Assembly: GCA_016794035.1 (NCBI GenBank)
Contig: JAEUHS010000020.1
Location: 16,279-80,278 of the forward strand
Source of the DNA: Planctomycetota bacterium
GTDB taxonomy: Bacteria; Planctomycetota; UBA1135; UBA2386
DNA: 64,000 nucleotides
Reading direction: 5' to 3'
This document shows positions 42,006-49,908 of this stretch, piece by piece (position 1 is the first letter of the stretch; every line of letters starts with the position of its first letter). The notes beneath the pieces are model-generated. The model was not told the origin of the DNA, did not search any database, and saw nothing but the letters and a program-made list of their open reading frames with translations. The translations under genes and the position numbers were made by a program.

Positions 42006-43952
42006 CTACTTGCGATCGCGGTCGAGTTGCGCCAGCAGGTCCGCGAACGCCGCCACCGGCATCGCGCCGAGGTCGCCGTCGGTGCGCGAGCGCACCGTGA
42101 CCGTGCCGTTCGCGAGCTCCTGGTCGCCGATCACGCCGACGAACGGCACCTTCTCCTGGAACAGGTGGTGCCGGATCTTCTGGCCGATCTTCTCGTTGCT
42201 GTCGTCGGGGTCGACGCGCAGGTCGCGCGTGCGCAGGTCGCGCGCCCGGCCGACGACGGCCTCGGCGTGGCGCTCGCCCACCGACAGCAGCACCGCCTGC
42301 ACCGGCGCCAGCCAGACCGGGAACGCGCCGCCGTGGTGTTCGACCAGCACGCCGAAGAAGCGCTCGAGCGAGCCGAGCAGCGCGCGGTGCACCATCACCG
42401 GCCGCGCCTTCTCGCCCTTGCCGTCGATGTAGGTCATGTCGAAGCGCTCGGGCAGGTTGAAGTCGCACTGGATCGTGCTGCACTGCCAGGTGCGGCCCAG
42501 CACGTCCTTGATCTTGACGTCGATCTTCGGCCCGTAGAACGCGCCGCCGCCGACGTCGACCTCGTACGGCAGGCCCACGGCCTTCAGCGCCGCCTCGAGG
42601 GCATGGGTCGCCTTCTCCCAGCTCGCGTCGCTGCCGACGCTCTTGCCCGGCCGCGTGCTCAGGTTCATCGCGTATTCGTGGAAGCCGAACGCCTGCAGCA
42701 TCGAGATCACGAACCGCAGGCAGCGCTCGATCTCCGCTTCGACCTGGTCCTCGCGCAGGAACAGGTGCGCGTCGTCCTGCGTGAAGCCACGCACGCGCAG
42801 CAGGCCGTGCAGCGAACCCTGGTTCTCGTAGCGGTAGACGGTGCCGAGTTCCGCCCAGCGGAACGGCAGCTCGCGGTAGCTGCGGCGCTTGCTCTTGAAG
42901 ATCTGCACGTGGAACGGACAGTTCATCGGCTTCAGCCGGTACTCGGCGCCGTCGATGTCGATGCCCGAGTACATCGAGTCCTTGTAGAAGTCGAGGTGGC
43001 CCGAGGTCTGCCACAGGTCGGCCTTGGCGATGTGCGGCGAGTTGACGAGGTCGTAGCCGCCGCGCAGGTGTGCCTGGCGCCAGTACTCCTCGATCTTGTG
43101 CCGCACGAAGCCGCCCTTCGGGTGCCAGAGGATCAGCCCCGCCCCGAGGTCCCCCATCGACGAGAACAGGTCGAGGTCGATGCCGAGCCGCCGGTGGTCG
43201 CGCTTGCCCGCCTCCTCGAGGTTGTGGCGGTGCAGGTCCATCGCCTTCTTGTCGGGGAAGGCGTGGCCGTAGATGCGGGTCAGCATCTTGTTGTCGGCAT
43301 CGTTGCCGAAGTAGGCGCCGGCCAGCGCGAGCACGGCGATGCCCGGACCGATCTTGCCGGTGCTCGGCACGTGCGGACCCCGGCACATGTCGACGAACTC
43401 GCCGGAACGGTAGAACGTGATCGGCTCGTCCGACGGGATCTTGTCGATCGTCGCGACCTTGTAGTCCTCGCCGTGCTGCACCATCAGCGCGCGCGCCGCC
43501 TGCCGATCCATCGACTCGAGTACGAACGGCACGTCCTGCTGCACGATCTCGTGCATCAGCTGCTCGATCTTCGGCAGGTCGTCGTGCGTGATCGGCTGGT
43601 CGCCGAAGTCGATGTCGTAGTAGTAGCCGTAGCGCGGATCGTCGACCGGCGGCCCCTTCCACAGCTTGGCCTTCGGCCGGATGCGCTTGACGGCGTCGGC
43701 GAGCACGTGCGCCGCCGAGTGCCGCAGCACCTCGAGCCCCTCCTTGCTGTCGCGCGTGTAGATCCTGATCTTCGCCGAGCGCTGGATCGGCAGCTGCAGG
43801 CTCTGCACCTGGCCGTCCAGTTCGATGCCGACCGCGGCCTTCGCCAGGCCCTTGCCGATCGACTCCGCGACCTGCATGCCCGTCGTGCCCGCGGCGTACT
43901 CGCGCACGGAGCCATCGGGGAGGGTGAGCTGGATCTGGGTGGCGGTCGACAT
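42006..43952 (-). CDS. thrS: Threonyl-tRNA synthetase
   Basis: The 648-residue class II synthetase has an N-terminal TGS domain (IQLTLPDGSVREY), an editing domain with HSAAHVLADAV, a catalytic core (GAGLILWHPKGG, MNCPFHVQIFKS, FRWAELGTVYRYE) and a C-terminal anticodon-binding domain. It charges tRNA-Thr and edits mischarged serine. Length and domain order are standard. Start is at the ATG at 43952; the frame continues upstream but is basic and not protein-like. It is divergent from the M1 peptidase gene. No T-box element was seen. Confidence 0.97.
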   Translation of the reverse strand: MSTATQIQLTLPDGSVREYAAGTTGMQVAESIGKGLAKAAVGIELDGQVQSLQLPIQRSAKIRIYTRDSKEGLEVLRHSAAHVLADAVKRIRPKAKLWKGPPVDDPRYGYYYDIDFGDQPITHDDLPKIEQLMHEIVQQDVPFVLESMDRQAARALMVQHGEDYKVATIDKIPSDEPITFYRSGEFVDMCRGPHVPSTGKIGPGIAVLALAGAYFGNDADNKMLTRIYGHAFPDKKAMDLHRHNLEEAGKRDHRRLGIDLDLFSSMGDLGAGLILWHPKGGFVRHKIEEYWRQAHLRGGYDLVNSPHIAKADLWQTSGHLDFYKDSMYSGIDIDGAEYRLKPMNCPFHVQIFKSKRRSYRELPFRWAELGTVYRYENQGSLHGLLRVRGFTQDDAHLFLREDQVEAEIERCLRFVISMLQAFGFHEYAMNLSTRPGKSVGSDASWEKATHALEAALKAVGLPYEVDVGGGAFYGPKIDVKIKDVLGRTWQCSTIQCDFNLPERFDMTYIDGKGEKARPVMVHRALLGSLERFFGVLVEHHGGAFPVWLAPVQAVLLSVGERHAEAVVGRARDLRTRDLRVDPDDSNEKIGQKIRHHLFQEKVPFVGVIGDQELANGTVTVRSRTDGDLGAMPVAAFADLLAQLDRDRK

Positions 43953-44122
43953 GTGGGAATCGCTGGCGGCGGAACGCCGCGGTTGTGGGGCGACGATTGT
44001 TGCGAGCGCCGCCGGAACGGGCAAGCGCGCAGTGGTCTTGGCGTCGATCGCGCGCCTGGTCGCGCCCCGCGTCGGCGCCAGCGAGCCGGCGGCCGGCGCC
44101 CGCGTGCAGGCGGCAACGGAGC

Positions 44123-44152
44123 TTGGCCAGCGCACGCGCCAGCCGCTACAAG
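44123..44152 (+). promoter_or_regulatory. Putative leaderless promoter of the M1 peptidase gene
   Basis: TTGGCC (44123-44128) and TACAAG (44147-44152) are 18 bases apart, and the ATG follows after only six bases. Transcription would begin at or next to the start codon. Confidence 0.45.
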
Positions 44153-44158
44153 CGCACC

Positions 44159-46003
44159 ATGCGCGTCCTGTTCGCCTGTTCGCTTCTCTGCGCCTGCGCC
44201 ACCGTGCCCCCCCGCCCACCCGCCATCGACGACCCTCACAGCTTCGCGCGCCCGTACGAGGTGCGCTCGACGCACCTGGACCTCGACCTGACGCTCGACT
44301 TCGACCGGCACGTCGCGCGCGGCACCGCCACCCACCTGCTCGAGCGCTTCGATGCGACGGCGCCGTTCGTGCTCGACAGCGACGGCCTGAACCTGATCGC
44401 GATCGCCGACCAGGACGGCAACGAACTGACCTGCGAGCGGCCGACGACGCCCGATCCGGTGCGCGGCACGCGCCTGCAGATCCGCCTGCTGCCGACCACG
44501 AAGCGCGTGTCGATCACCTACGAGACGGCGCCCGACGCCGAGGCGATGCAGTGGCTCGATCCGGAGCAGACCGCCGGCGGCGAGCGGCCGTTCCTGTTCA
44601 CGCAGGGCCAGGCGATCCTGACGCGCAGCTGGATCCCGCTGCAGGACTCGCCGGCGGTGCGCATCACCTGGAGCGCGCGCATCCGCGCGCCGCAGGGCCT
44701 GTTGCCGGTGATGAGCGCCGGCGAACGTGGCCACGACGGCGACACGGCCACGTTCCGCATGGACCGACCGGTGCCGCCCTACCTGATCGCGCTCGCCTGC
44801 GGCGACCTGGTGTCGCGCGACATCAGCGCGCGCTGCGCGGTGTGGGCCGAGCCGGCGACGATCGACCTCGCCGCGCGCGAGCTGTCGGACATGGAGCACA
44901 TGGTCGCGGCCTGCGAGCAGCTGTTCGGGCCGTACCGCTGGGGTCGCTACGACGTGCTGGTGCTGCCGCCGAGCTTCCCGTTCGGCGGCATGGAGAACCC
45001 GTGCCTGACGTTCGCGACGCCGACGATCCTGGCCGGCGACAAGTCGCTGGTGTCGCTGATCGCGCACGAGCTGTCGCACAGCTGGTCCGGCAACCTGGTG
45101 ACCAACGCCACCTGGCGCGACTTCTGGCTCAACGAGGGCTTCACGGTCTACCTCGAGAACCGCATCATGGAGCACCTCTACGGCCGCGATCGGGCGGCGA
45201 TGGAGATCGTGCTCGGCATGCAGGAACTCGGCGCCGAGATGAAGACGCTGCCGGCCGGCGACCAGGTGCTGCACATCGACCTCAGCGGTCGCAACCCGGA
45301 CGACGGCATGACCGGCGTGCCGTACCAGAAGGGCGCCGCGTTCCTGCGCCGGCTCGAGCAGATCGTCGGTCGCCCGGCGATGGACGCGTTCCTGCGCCAG
45401 TGGTTCGACGAGCACGCGTTCCAGAGCGTGACCACGGCGACGTTCCTCGCCTTCCTCGACCAGCGGTTGCTGCGCGACCACCCCGAGCGGCGGGCGCAGA
45501 TCGACGTCGAGCGCTGGGTCGGCGCGGCCGGTCTGCCGATCGACGCGCCGGTGCCGGACAGCGTGCTGTTCGCCGCGGTCGACGCCGAACTGGCGCAGTG
45601 GCGCAACGGCACGCCGCCGGCCAGCCTCGCGACCGCGGGCTGGGTCTCGCAGCAGTGGCAGCGCTTCCTGTCGGGCGTCGCGGACGCCGACGCGGCGGCG
45701 GCGTCCCCGTCGCGGCTGGCCGAACTCGACGACGCGTTCGCGTTCACGCGCAGCGGCAACAGCGAGATCCTGACCGCCTGGCTCGTGCTGGCGACGCGCA
45801 ACGGCTACCACGCCGTCGACCGCCGGCTCGAGCTGTTCCTGATGACGGTCGGCCGGCGCAAGTTCCTGAAGCCGCTGTACGAGGCGGTGCTGGCCGGGGC
45901 CGACGGCAAGGCGCGCGCGCTGGCGATCTACCGGAAGGCGCGGCCGCGCTACCACGCGGTATCACAGCGCACGCTCGACGCGATGCTCGGCTACACGCCC
46001 TGA
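44159..46003 (+). CDS. M1-family zinc aminopeptidase (leukotriene A4 hydrolase-like)
   Basis: The 614-residue protein has a short lipoprotein-like signal (LLCAC near residue 12), the substrate-binding GGMEN motif, and the zinc site HELSHSWSGN with the distal glutamate in NEGFTVYLE, an HEXXH-x18-E pattern. A C-terminal helical domain (about residues 490-614) is like that of leukotriene A4 hydrolase/cold-active aminopeptidases. It would trim N-terminal residues from peptides in the periplasm or at the membrane. The gene starts six bases after a -10-like box and is divergent from thrS. Confidence 0.92.
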   Translation: MRVLFACSLLCACATVPPRPPAIDDPHSFARPYEVRSTHLDLDLTLDFDRHVARGTATHLLERFDATAPFVLDSDGLNLIAIADQDGNELTCERPTTPDPVRGTRLQIRLLPTTKRVSITYETAPDAEAMQWLDPEQTAGGERPFLFTQGQAILTRSWIPLQDSPAVRITWSARIRAPQGLLPVMSAGERGHDGDTATFRMDRPVPPYLIALACGDLVSRDISARCAVWAEPATIDLAARELSDMEHMVAACEQLFGPYRWGRYDVLVLPPSFPFGGMENPCLTFATPTILAGDKSLVSLIAHELSHSWSGNLVTNATWRDFWLNEGFTVYLENRIMEHLYGRDRAAMEIVLGMQELGAEMKTLPAGDQVLHIDLSGRNPDDGMTGVPYQKGAAFLRRLEQIVGRPAMDAFLRQWFDEHAFQSVTTATFLAFLDQRLLRDHPERRAQIDVERWVGAAGLPIDAPVPDSVLFAAVDAELAQWRNGTPPASLATAGWVSQQWQRFLSGVADADAAAASPSRLAELDDAFAFTRSGNSEILTAWLVLATRNGYHAVDRRLELFLMTVGRRKFLKPLYEAVLAGADGKARALAIYRKARPRYHAVSQRTLDAMLGYTP

Positions 46004-46064
46004 GCCGACCGCGGGCTCCGGCGCGATCCGGCGGCGCGGGCTCGCATCGGCACGGGCCGGCGTC

Positions 46065-46070
46065 TATCCT
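46065..46070 (+). promoter_or_regulatory. -10-like box before the 52-residue membrane protein gene
   Basis: TATCCT lies 11 bases before the ATG at 46082, between the M1 peptidase stop and the small gene. No strong -35 is visible. Confidence 0.3.
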
Positions 46071-46081
46071 CCGCCCCCGCC

Positions 46082-46240
46082 ATGAGCGCACCCAAGTCGT
46101 TGCCGATCGATCCCAAGGACCTGCTGCCTGCCGCCGTCGGCTTCGTCATCGGCCTCGGCATCCTGGTGTTCTTCGTGCTGCTCGCGAAGTCGATGGATCT
46201 GACGCTGCTGGTCAACCACCACGACATTCCGCGCCAGTAG
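46082..46240 (+). CDS. 52-residue single-pass membrane protein
   Basis: This small frame, in the 374-base interval between the M1 peptidase and dinB, encodes a polar N-terminus (MSAPKSLPIDPKDLL), one strongly hydrophobic segment of about 22 residues (AAVGFVIGLGILVFFVLLA) and a short polar tail ending in HHDIPRQ. The clean start, stop, hydrophobic segment and G/C-ending codons make a real gene likely. I do not recognise a family. It might be an accessory subunit of a membrane complex; nothing adjacent identifies the partner. Confidence 0.65.
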   Translation: MSAPKSLPIDPKDLLPAAVGFVIGLGILVFFVLLAKSMDLTLLVNHHDIPRQ

Positions 46241-46269
46241 GCCGCCCCGGAACGAGGCGCCCAGGAACG

Positions 46270-46303
46270 GCGGCAGCGACGGGCGGCAGCGACGGGCGGC
46301 AGC
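46270..46303 (+). repeat. 13-base tandem repeat, 2.6 copies
   Basis: GCGGCAGCGACGG occurs twice in direct tandem (46270-46282 and 46283-46295) and partially a third time (46296-46303), in the gap between convergent genes. No function is evident. Confidence 0.8.
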
Positions 46304-46377
46304 CCGCTGTGCCGGCCAGCGCGGCCGGCGCAGGCCGCCCGCCGGCGGCACACGCGAGCCATCCGTGCCGACCGCGG

Positions 46378-47634
46378 TCACTTCGTCAACGACGGTGTGC
46401 GCAGCTGGAACCCGTGCGGGCCGCGCGGCAGCTGTCCCAGCAGGCCCGCCGCGGCGCCGACGACGACCGCGCCGAACCCGTGCCGCTGCCGCACGGCGTC
46501 GACCGCCGCGAACAACCGCTGCCGCGCCTTGCCGCCGTCGTCGAACAGCCGCCCCTGCGCCGGTTGTTCGGCCGCCAGCGACGTCAGGGTCACGCCGACC
46601 AGCCGCACCAGCACGCGTCGCACCAGCAGTTCGTCGAGCAGCGTGCTGGCCACCACCATCAGCGCATCGGTGCGTTCGGTCGCAGCCGGCAACGACCGCG
46701 CGCGCTCCTGCCGCACGCCGTCGACGTGGTGCAGGCGCACCTGCACGGTGCGGGCCTGCAACCGCTGCTGGCGCAGTTCACTGGCGGCGCGATCGAGCAG
46801 GTAGGCGAGCATCGAGCGCAGGAAGTCGCGCTGCTGCGAGCCGGCGTCGCGGCGCGGCTCGAACGACGTCTCGCGCGAGATGCTGCGCAAGGTCGGCGTC
46901 GACTGCACCGGTGCGTCGTCGAGACCGCGGCAACGCCGCCAGATCTCCTCGCCGCGCGCGCCGAAACTCTGTCGCAGCAGCTCGACGTCGAGCGCCCACA
47001 GTTCGCGCACGGTGGCGACGCCGACCTGCTGCAGCAGCGCCGCCGTCTTCGGCCCGATGCCGGGTACGCTCTCGACCGCGAAGTCGGCCAGGAACTCGAG
47101 TTCGCCGCCGGCTGGCACCTCGCAGATGCCGCCCGGCTTGGCCTTGGTCGTCGCCAGCCTGGCGACCGTCCGGGTGCTGCCGATGCCCTGCGCGATCGAC
47201 AGCCCGGTCTCGGCCCGGACCTGCGCCCGCAGCTCGCGGCACAGCGCCACCAGCGACCGTTCGGCCTCGGCGCGCGTGGTGTCGTCGAGCGCCTGCACGA
47301 CGCGCAGCGGCACCCCGGTCAGATCGGCGTAGAAATCGTCGAGCGAACACACCTCGACCACCGGCGAGAAGCGGCGCATCACGGTCGCCACCGCCTGCCG
47401 GTAACGTTCCGCCAGACGGGAATCGCCTTCGCGCACGATCAGCTCGGGACACCGGCGCAGCGCCTCGTGCAGCGGCATCGCCGTCTGCACGCCGCGGGCC
47501 TTGGCCTCGTACGACCGCGACGCGACGACGCCGGTGCCGACCGCCACCGGTCGGCCGATCAGCACCGGATCGCGCAACTGTTCGACGGAGGCGAGGAAGG
47601 CATCGATGTCGAGGTGCAGGATGCGGCGCAGCAT
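46378..47634 (-). CDS. dinB: Y-family DNA polymerase (DinB/Pol IV-like)
   Basis: The 418-residue polymerase has the Y-family palm (HLDIDAFLASVE with D9), the VVASRSYEAKARGVQTAMP fingers segment, a helix-hairpin-helix (SVPGIGPKTAALL) and a little-finger domain. It copies past DNA lesions. The catalytic SxDE pair is S-L-D99-D100 here: the usual glutamate is an aspartate, a conservative but notable change at a metal-ligand position. The C-terminus has no obvious beta-clamp motif by eye. A TAGGGT box nine bases before the ATG suggests a very short leader; no LexA box was recognised. Confidence 0.9.
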   Translation of the reverse strand: MLRRILHLDIDAFLASVEQLRDPVLIGRPVAVGTGVVASRSYEAKARGVQTAMPLHEALRRCPELIVREGDSRLAERYRQAVATVMRRFSPVVEVCSLDDFYADLTGVPLRVVQALDDTTRAEAERSLVALCRELRAQVRAETGLSIAQGIGSTRTVARLATTKAKPGGICEVPAGGELEFLADFAVESVPGIGPKTAALLQQVGVATVRELWALDVELLRQSFGARGEEIWRRCRGLDDAPVQSTPTLRSISRETSFEPRRDAGSQQRDFLRSMLAYLLDRAASELRQQRLQARTVQVRLHHVDGVRQERARSLPAATERTDALMVVASTLLDELLVRRVLVRLVGVTLTSLAAEQPAQGRLFDDGGKARQRLFAAVDAVRQRHGFGAVVVGAAAGLLGQLPRGPHGFQLRTPSLTK

Positions 47635-47643
47635 GGCGCCAAC

Positions 47644-47649
47644 ACCCTA
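47644..47649 (-). promoter_or_regulatory. -10-like box before dinB
   Basis: TAGGGT on the minus strand ends nine bases before the dinB ATG at 47634. No -35 box stands out. Confidence 0.35.
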
Positions 47650-47670
47650 ACAAACCACGAACTCGGTTGC

Positions 47671-47705
47671 ACGCCGCCTCGTCTCACGCCGGCTCAAGGC
47701 GGCGT
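47671..47705. terminator. Inverted repeat between the phosphopantetheinyl transferase gene and dinB
   Basis: ACGCCGCCT (47671-47679) pairs perfectly with AGGCGGCGT (47697-47705) across a 17-base loop. It lies downstream of the transferase gene and upstream of dinB on the same strand, so it could end the former or act as an operator of the latter. There is no T-run. Confidence 0.4.
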
Positions 47706-47826
47706 GGACAATGTGCACGTTTCTCCAACCTCGCTGCCGCTCTCTGCTTCCGATGTTGAGAAAGCGTGGAGGCGCCACGGCCTGTGCAGACCGATGTGGA
47801 ATCGCGCGCGCGGCGGTGCGCCGGCT

Positions 47827-48558
47827 TCAGGCCACGGTCAGCCGGAAACAGCGCAGGCGGCGACCGCGCGCCCGCAGCGCCGCCGCCGCCACGAACTCGG
47901 GTCCCGGCGACACGTCCAGCAGCGACCAGTTGGCGGGCTCTTCCCTGCCATCCCGGCAGGCGAGGAACTCGGGCTGTTCGCCCAGGCTGACGTCGAAGGT
48001 GTCCAGCGGCATCGACAGGCCGACGCCGAGGGCCTTGATGTAGGCCTCCTTGCGCGTCCAACAGCGGTAGAAGGCGAGCTGCCGCGCCGCGTCGTCGAGG
48101 GCGTCCAGCGCCGCGAACTCGAACGCGGAGAAGTGCCGCCGCGCGATCGCGGTCAGGCTCTCGAGGTGGCGCACCTTCTCCAGGTCGACGCCGATCTCAT
48201 GGTCGGCGACGGCGATCAGGGCCAGCTTGCCCGAGTGCGAGAGATTGAAGAACGGTCCGCGGCCGGACAGGTACGGTTTGCCGCGCGGCCCCTGGGTGAA
48301 GTCGACCGCCGCCGGGTCGACGCCGAGGTAGCCGCCGAGGATCGCGCGCAGCGCGCCGTGCCCGATCTGGAACCGCCGCTGGTGGTCGGCGAAGCGGAAG
48401 CGCGCCGCGCGCTCGCGTTCCTTCGGCGCCAGCAGCATCGCGAAGGCGTCCGAGTCCCCGTACAGGGACACGGCCCAGACGTGCACCTCCTCGGGGTGCA
48501 ACTCGACCTCCCCGGCCGAGCCGGGCGCGAACGACGGATGCAGCGCGATCTCGTCCAT
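47827..48558 (-). CDS. 4'-phosphopantetheinyl transferase (Sfp-like)
   Basis: The 243-residue protein has the Sfp-type motifs: GKPYLS, FFNLSHSGKLALIAVA, IGVDLEKVRHLE and WTRKEAYIKALGVGLS. It attaches phosphopantetheine from CoA to carrier proteins of fatty-acid, polyketide or non-ribosomal peptide synthesis. Sfp-type rather than AcpS-type length suggests relaxed substrate use. The ATG at 48558 is 11 bases after a TAGGCT box. No carrier-protein or synthase gene lies in the window, so the partner is unknown. Confidence 0.9.
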   Translation of the reverse strand: MDEIALHPSFAPGSAGEVELHPEEVHVWAVSLYGDSDAFAMLLAPKERERAARFRFADHQRRFQIGHGALRAILGGYLGVDPAAVDFTQGPRGKPYLSGRGPFFNLSHSGKLALIAVADHEIGVDLEKVRHLESLTAIARRHFSAFEFAALDALDDAARQLAFYRCWTRKEAYIKALGVGLSMPLDTFDVSLGEQPEFLACRDGREEPANWSLLDVSPGPEFVAAAALRARGRRLRCFRLTVA

Positions 48559-48569
48559 GCGACCGCCAG

Positions 48570-48575
48570 AGCCTA
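48570..48575 (-). promoter_or_regulatory. -10-like box before the phosphopantetheinyl transferase gene
   Basis: TAGGCT on the minus strand, 11 bases before the ATG at 48558, in the short gap after the Ycf48-like gene. It is the same hexamer as the box before moaC. Confidence 0.35.
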
Positions 48576-48586
48576 GCCCGGAGCGT

Positions 48587-49627
48587 TCACCAAGTCCGCA
48601 GCGAATCGCGCCAGCGGGCGACGCGCCCGTCGCTGCCGCACGCCCAGACGCTGCCATCGCCGCCGACCGCCAGGCTGTGGAAGCCCGTGCGGCCGCACGG
48701 TCGCCAGCTGCGGCCACCGTCGACCGAATCGCTGGCGCCGTGGGAACCGACCGCCAGCAGCCGCCGGTCGTCGAGCCAGACCACCGCCGAACGGTAGCCA
48801 CCGGCATCGGCGGCCGACCAGGTCGCGCCGCCATCGTCGCTGCGCGCCGCGGTGCCGACCGGCGCCTGCGGATCCCGGTAGTCGCCGCCGACCGCGACCG
48901 CACGCGCGCCGCGCAACGCCAGCGAGAACGCGCCGCGCGACGCGGCACCGTGGGCGAGCGGCAACGGCACCGCGCGCGGCGCCTCGTCGCCGAGCGACAC
49001 CCCGAGGCAGCGCACCGCGCCGCCACCGGTGACCACCAGCGCCTGCGGCGCCCGCGGACCGTGGCCGAGCGCGACACAGGTGCCGCTCGCCGCGAACGCG
49101 GCTTCGTCGGGCTGCGGCGGCGGCAGGCGCGCCGGCGCAACCGCGTGCCAGGTGCGGCCGGCGTCGCGGCTCTGCCAGACCTCGAAGGCGCCGTCGATCG
49201 CATCGCCGAACAACACGCCGTCGTCACCGGCGAACGCGATCGCGTCCAAGAACGCGGCCGGGCGCGGGTCCTCGTGCACGACCACCCAGCTGGCACCGCC
49301 GTCCTCGGTGCGATAGACGCGCGCCGGTTGCCCGGCGACCATCGCCAGCGCCACCTCGGCCGAGAACGCGTGCAGGTCGCGGAAGTCGCAGTCCGCCGCG
49401 CCCGCCGGGCACACGTCCTGCCACGACGCGCCGCCATCGTCGGTGCGCAGCAGCGTGCCGTTCGTGCCCCCGACCCAGGCCACCCTGGCATCGACGGCCG
49501 CCAGCCCGCGCAGGCTGGCCGTGGTCGGCGTCGGGATCGGCTGCCACGGTTCGGCGACGATGGCGGGCGCGGCGCGGCAGCCGGCGACGGCGAGCAGGAG
49601 CAGGGCCAGGCGACGACGGTGGTTCAT
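48587..49627 (-). CDS. Ycf48/BNR-like propeller lipoprotein
   Basis: The 346-residue product has a lipobox (LLAVAGC, Cys17) and a run of blades with aspartate-box motifs such as TDDGGASWQ, TEDGGASWV, SRDAGRTW, SDDGGATWS and SVDGGRSW. This resembles Ycf48/photosynthesis-assembly-like propellers, which in non-photosynthetic bacteria are uncharacterised extracytoplasmic proteins. There is no sign of photosynthesis here, so the family name describes fold only. The start follows from the signal sequence. The 281-base gap upstream contains no gene I can support. Confidence 0.82.
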   Translation of the reverse strand: MNHRRRLALLLLAVAGCRAAPAIVAEPWQPIPTPTTASLRGLAAVDARVAWVGGTNGTLLRTDDGGASWQDVCPAGAADCDFRDLHAFSAEVALAMVAGQPARVYRTEDGGASWVVVHEDPRPAAFLDAIAFAGDDGVLFGDAIDGAFEVWQSRDAGRTWHAVAPARLPPPQPDEAAFAASGTCVALGHGPRAPQALVVTGGGAVRCLGVSLGDEAPRAVPLPLAHGAASRGAFSLALRGARAVAVGGDYRDPQAPVGTAARSDDGGATWSAADAGGYRSAVVWLDDRRLLAVGSHGASDSVDGGRSWRPCGRTGFHSLAVGGDGSVWACGSDGRVARWRDSLRTW

Positions 49628-49908
49628 GCAGCGACCTCGTTCCCGAACGACGGGCCGCCGAGTATCCGGTCGACGCGGCCCTGGCCGCAACCGCCCGGCG
49701 CGTGCCGCCAGCGGGCCCAGCACCGCGCGTCTCCGCAGCCCGGCGGGCCGGATCCGCGCGCGGAGCCGCCGTCGACCAACGCACCCGCGGCCAGGGTCAC
49801 CGGCCACCGGCCGCGCCGGAGCGGTTCCCGGACGCGATCGGCACGACCTGCCGCCACCCGACCACCCAACCCGGTGATCGGCGGCGTGAGCCACGGGCGA
49901 CGCCGCTG

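Noticed and set aside
47635..47670. LexA/SOS box before dinB
   Set aside because: A GAAC-like half-site followed by GTT is present near 47659-47668, but the spacing is wrong for GAAC-N4-GTTC and there is no E. coli-type box.
43825..48576. 1583-residue open frame on the plus strand
   Set aside because: It passes across thrS, the M1 peptidase and dinB in wrong frames or antisense. Each of those genes has definite motifs.
49624..49869. 81-residue frame on the minus strand that overlaps the Ycf48-like start by ATGA
   Set aside because: Although the overlap mimics coupling, it begins with TTG, is arginine/glycine-rich, and its third-position GC is not clearly higher than background. I could not support it as a gene.
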